NCBI RefSeq assembly: GCF_040581485.1
Contig: NC_090128.1
Location: forward strand, 38,780,931-38,844,930
Direction of reading: 5' to 3'
Length of the DNA stretch: 64,000 bases
Source: Linepithema humile
Lineage: Eukaryota > Arthropoda > Insecta > Hymenoptera > Formicidae
The notes beneath the pieces were generated by a model. It saw nothing but the letters and a program-made list of their open reading frames with translations, was not told where the DNA came from and did no database searches. The translations under genes were made by a program, and so were the position numbers. Of this stretch, positions 63,592-64,000 are shown piece by piece. How positions within the stretch are numbered: the first letter of the stretch is position 1; every line of letters begins with the position of its first letter.

Positions 63592-64000
63592 TATATCGTA
63601 TAATTATTATACATTATACATGTGCGTAACAATACGGAACGACAGTATACGTCGTTAAACGGTCACAGAATGGCATACTGAAAGAATGTGTGAATGAATG
63701 AGTTTATCAATAATGTGCAAATATTTTTGAAATAATGACACAGTCGATTTTAAATGTTTTCGAGAACGAATATAACGATATATTACATAAAACACTTTAA
63801 TATGCACAGACATTTACTTTAAAAACGTTGATATTGAAAATTCGAGAAATGACGAGACTTTAATGTTAAAAATAAAAGCAAGTGTGAAAGATTTAACGTA
63901 AAGTAGTCTAATGAAAAGTTGTAGATAGAAAACGACACTTGCCCGTAATTTTAATTTCTTCAATTAACCTGGGAATGATCGTGTGGTTTCTTTTTTGCAT
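62686..64000 (+). other. vnd 3' UTR and downstream sequence
   Basis: AATAAA at 63151-63156 is the clearest poly(A) signal. A poly-A run lies at about 63210-63230 and a long TA microsatellite at 63523-63589. No further coding exon is recognisable before the window ends. Confidence 0.5.
63523..63589. repeat. TA dinucleotide microsatellite
   Basis: About 67 bp of perfect TA repeats downstream of the vnd poly(A) signal. The plus-strand frames reading alternating Tyr and Ile across it are artefacts. Confidence 0.95.

Noticed and set aside
1..64000. CRISPR arrays, operons, phage or bacterial content, and tRNA or rRNA genes
   Set aside because: None seen. The genes are spliced animal genes, and no cloverleaf or rRNA-like stretch was recognised by eye; a tRNAscan-SE run would be decisive for tRNAs.

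Overview
The window looks like nuclear DNA from an insect, most likely a hymenopteran such as an ant. This is inferred from gene content, AT-rich short introns with GT-AG borders, CpG-rich first-exon blocks and Tc1/mariner-type MITEs; no single marker proves the species. All gene models were built by hand from open frames, splice sites, phase continuity and remembered family motifs. No database search was possible.

Layout, left to right. (1) 1.6-17.2 kb, plus strand: Mnt, the bHLH-zipper MAX-binding repressor, with a CpG-rich 5' region, two candidate routes into the common exons, and a MITE 36 bp upstream of the bHLH exon. (2) 17.2-23.4 kb: Mnt 3' region with another MITE and candidate poly(A) signals. 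(3) 23.4-26.0 kb, minus strand: PHAX, the snRNA export adaptor, four coding exons. (4) 26.6-28.3 kb, plus strand: VIPAS39/SPE-39, divergent from PHAX across about 650 bp. (5) 29.2-36.1 kb, plus strand: Eb1, with two phase-matched alternative exons for the end of the CH domain and an in-frame 21-nt microexon before the tail. (6) 39.9-43.4 kb, plus strand: an unrecognised membrane-anchored, Ser/Glu-rich protein of about 486 aa carrying 12 tandem heptads encoded by a 21-bp minisatellite. (7) 43.4-47.6 kb: intergenic, with a duplicated unit of about 235 bp. (8) 47.7-62.7 kb, plus strand: the NK2 homeobox gene vnd, with two alternative first exons about 8.6 kb apart that both enter the TN-domain exon in the same phase, then the homeodomain exon; large introns hold GC-rich blocks, a nested inverted repeat and a possible PIF/Harbinger remnant.

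The genes do not form a pathway: a transcriptional repressor, an RNA export adaptor, a vesicle-tethering subunit, a microtubule plus-end protein, an unknown membrane protein and a neural patterning factor. The best leads are the Eb1 alternative exons and microexon, the heptad-repeat gene, and the dual starts of vnd and Mnt.
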